A DNA stretch of 64,000 nt from Pseudomonas sp. RSB 5.4 (lineage in GTDB: Bacteria > Pseudomonadota > Gammaproteobacteria > Pseudomonadales > Pseudomonadaceae), in the NCBI RefSeq assembly GCF_037126175.1, contig NZ_CP146986.1, positions 1,702,501 to 1,766,500 of the forward strand, given 5' to 3'. The position numbers were made by a program, and so were the translations under genes. How positions within the stretch are numbered: the first letter of the stretch is position 1; the number at the start of each line of letters is the position of its first letter. Shown in pieces: positions 63,833 to 64,000 of this stretch. Under the pieces are notes generated by a model. The model did no database searches and was not told the origin of the DNA. It saw nothing but the letters and a program-made list of their open reading frames with translations.

Positions 63833-64000
63833 ATGTATCGATCGGCATCACTGCGCGCAGTCGTATGTTTGAGCACACTTTTTCCGGCCGCAGCGTTACA
63901 GGCCGCGACGGATCCGGATGTTGAAACACTCAAGCAGGAGCTCCTTGAGCTTAAACAGCGATACGAGACGCAGCAAAAGGCATTGGCGGTACTTGAGCAG
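63833..64000 (+). CDS. fapF: FapF, amyloid secretion channel (5' part, cut by window end)
   Basis: The first 56 residues: a signal peptide (LRAVVCLSTLFPAAALQA) and the start of a helical coiled coil (DVETLKQELLELKQRY), as in FapF, whose beta-barrel secretes FapC. The frame runs out of the window at 64000. Confidence 0.88.
   Translation, partial: MYRSASLRAVVCLSTLFPAAALQAATDPDVETLKQELLELKQRYETQQKALAVLEQ

Overview
The window reads as chromosome of a Pseudomonas fluorescens-group bacterium. The evidence is the complete mannitol operon mtlEFGKDYZ with its activator gene mtlR, the fap functional-amyloid operon, an OprD-family porin, several small Pseudomonas-type families (DUF1652, DUF2790, DUF2834), high G+C coding sequence, and thirteen copies of the short inverted repeats (REP/REPIN type, with GTGGGAGCGGGCTTGCTCGC or TGTAGGAGCTGCC arms) common in this group. 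I see no rRNA, tRNA, IS element, CRISPR array or replication origin.

Layout. 1-10763 is signalling: the tail of a TPR protein, a KaiC-like double ATPase translationally coupled to a hybrid histidine kinase, then on the minus strand a five-gene overlapping set (CHASE3-GAF hybrid kinase, CheR, CheB, receiver-kinase, single receiver) and a divergent single receiver. 10782-15624 is an accessory block: a 751-residue toxin-like protein with a cholera/pertussis-type ADP-ribosyltransferase end, a glycosyltransferase and a PI-PLC-like phosphodiesterase. 15691-25511 is mannitol/polyol uptake and catabolism, with a readable promoter carrying a direct-repeat MtlR operator. 25555-27588 holds a lipoprotein and the porin. 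27963-36176 is an orphan type VI secretion cluster: vgrG, a DUF4123 adaptor, a large unrecognised effector and two tandem Sel1-repeat exported proteins, presumably immunity, the second broken by one nonsense codon; G+C falls over its 3' part. 36279-41083 holds small genes, ecotin, a NIPSNAP protein and an ACT-less threonine dehydratase preceded by what looks like a classical leader-peptide attenuator. 41102-44809 is a RimK-type ATP-grasp ligase plus CorA-like protein, divergent from a GNAT-C39 peptidase fusion. 44956-59854 is mostly housekeeping: a sugar dehydrogenase, Ku, LpxO, the ABC-F protein YbiT, an MFS transporter, a hydrolase, AzoR and a LysR regulator, UppP, a chemoreceptor, and PnuC with a NadR-like kinase. 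60189-64000 is fapABCDE and the start of fapF, behind a sigma-54-type promoter with an upstream palindrome and with a terminator-like hairpin between fapC and fapD.

The most unusual items are the ADP-ribosyltransferase toxin, the T6SS effector with its decaying duplicated immunity gene, the attenuator upstream of the threonine dehydratase, the ATP-grasp/GNAT-peptidase locus, and the regulatory architecture of fap. All functional assignments rest on reading motifs by eye; no database search was run.
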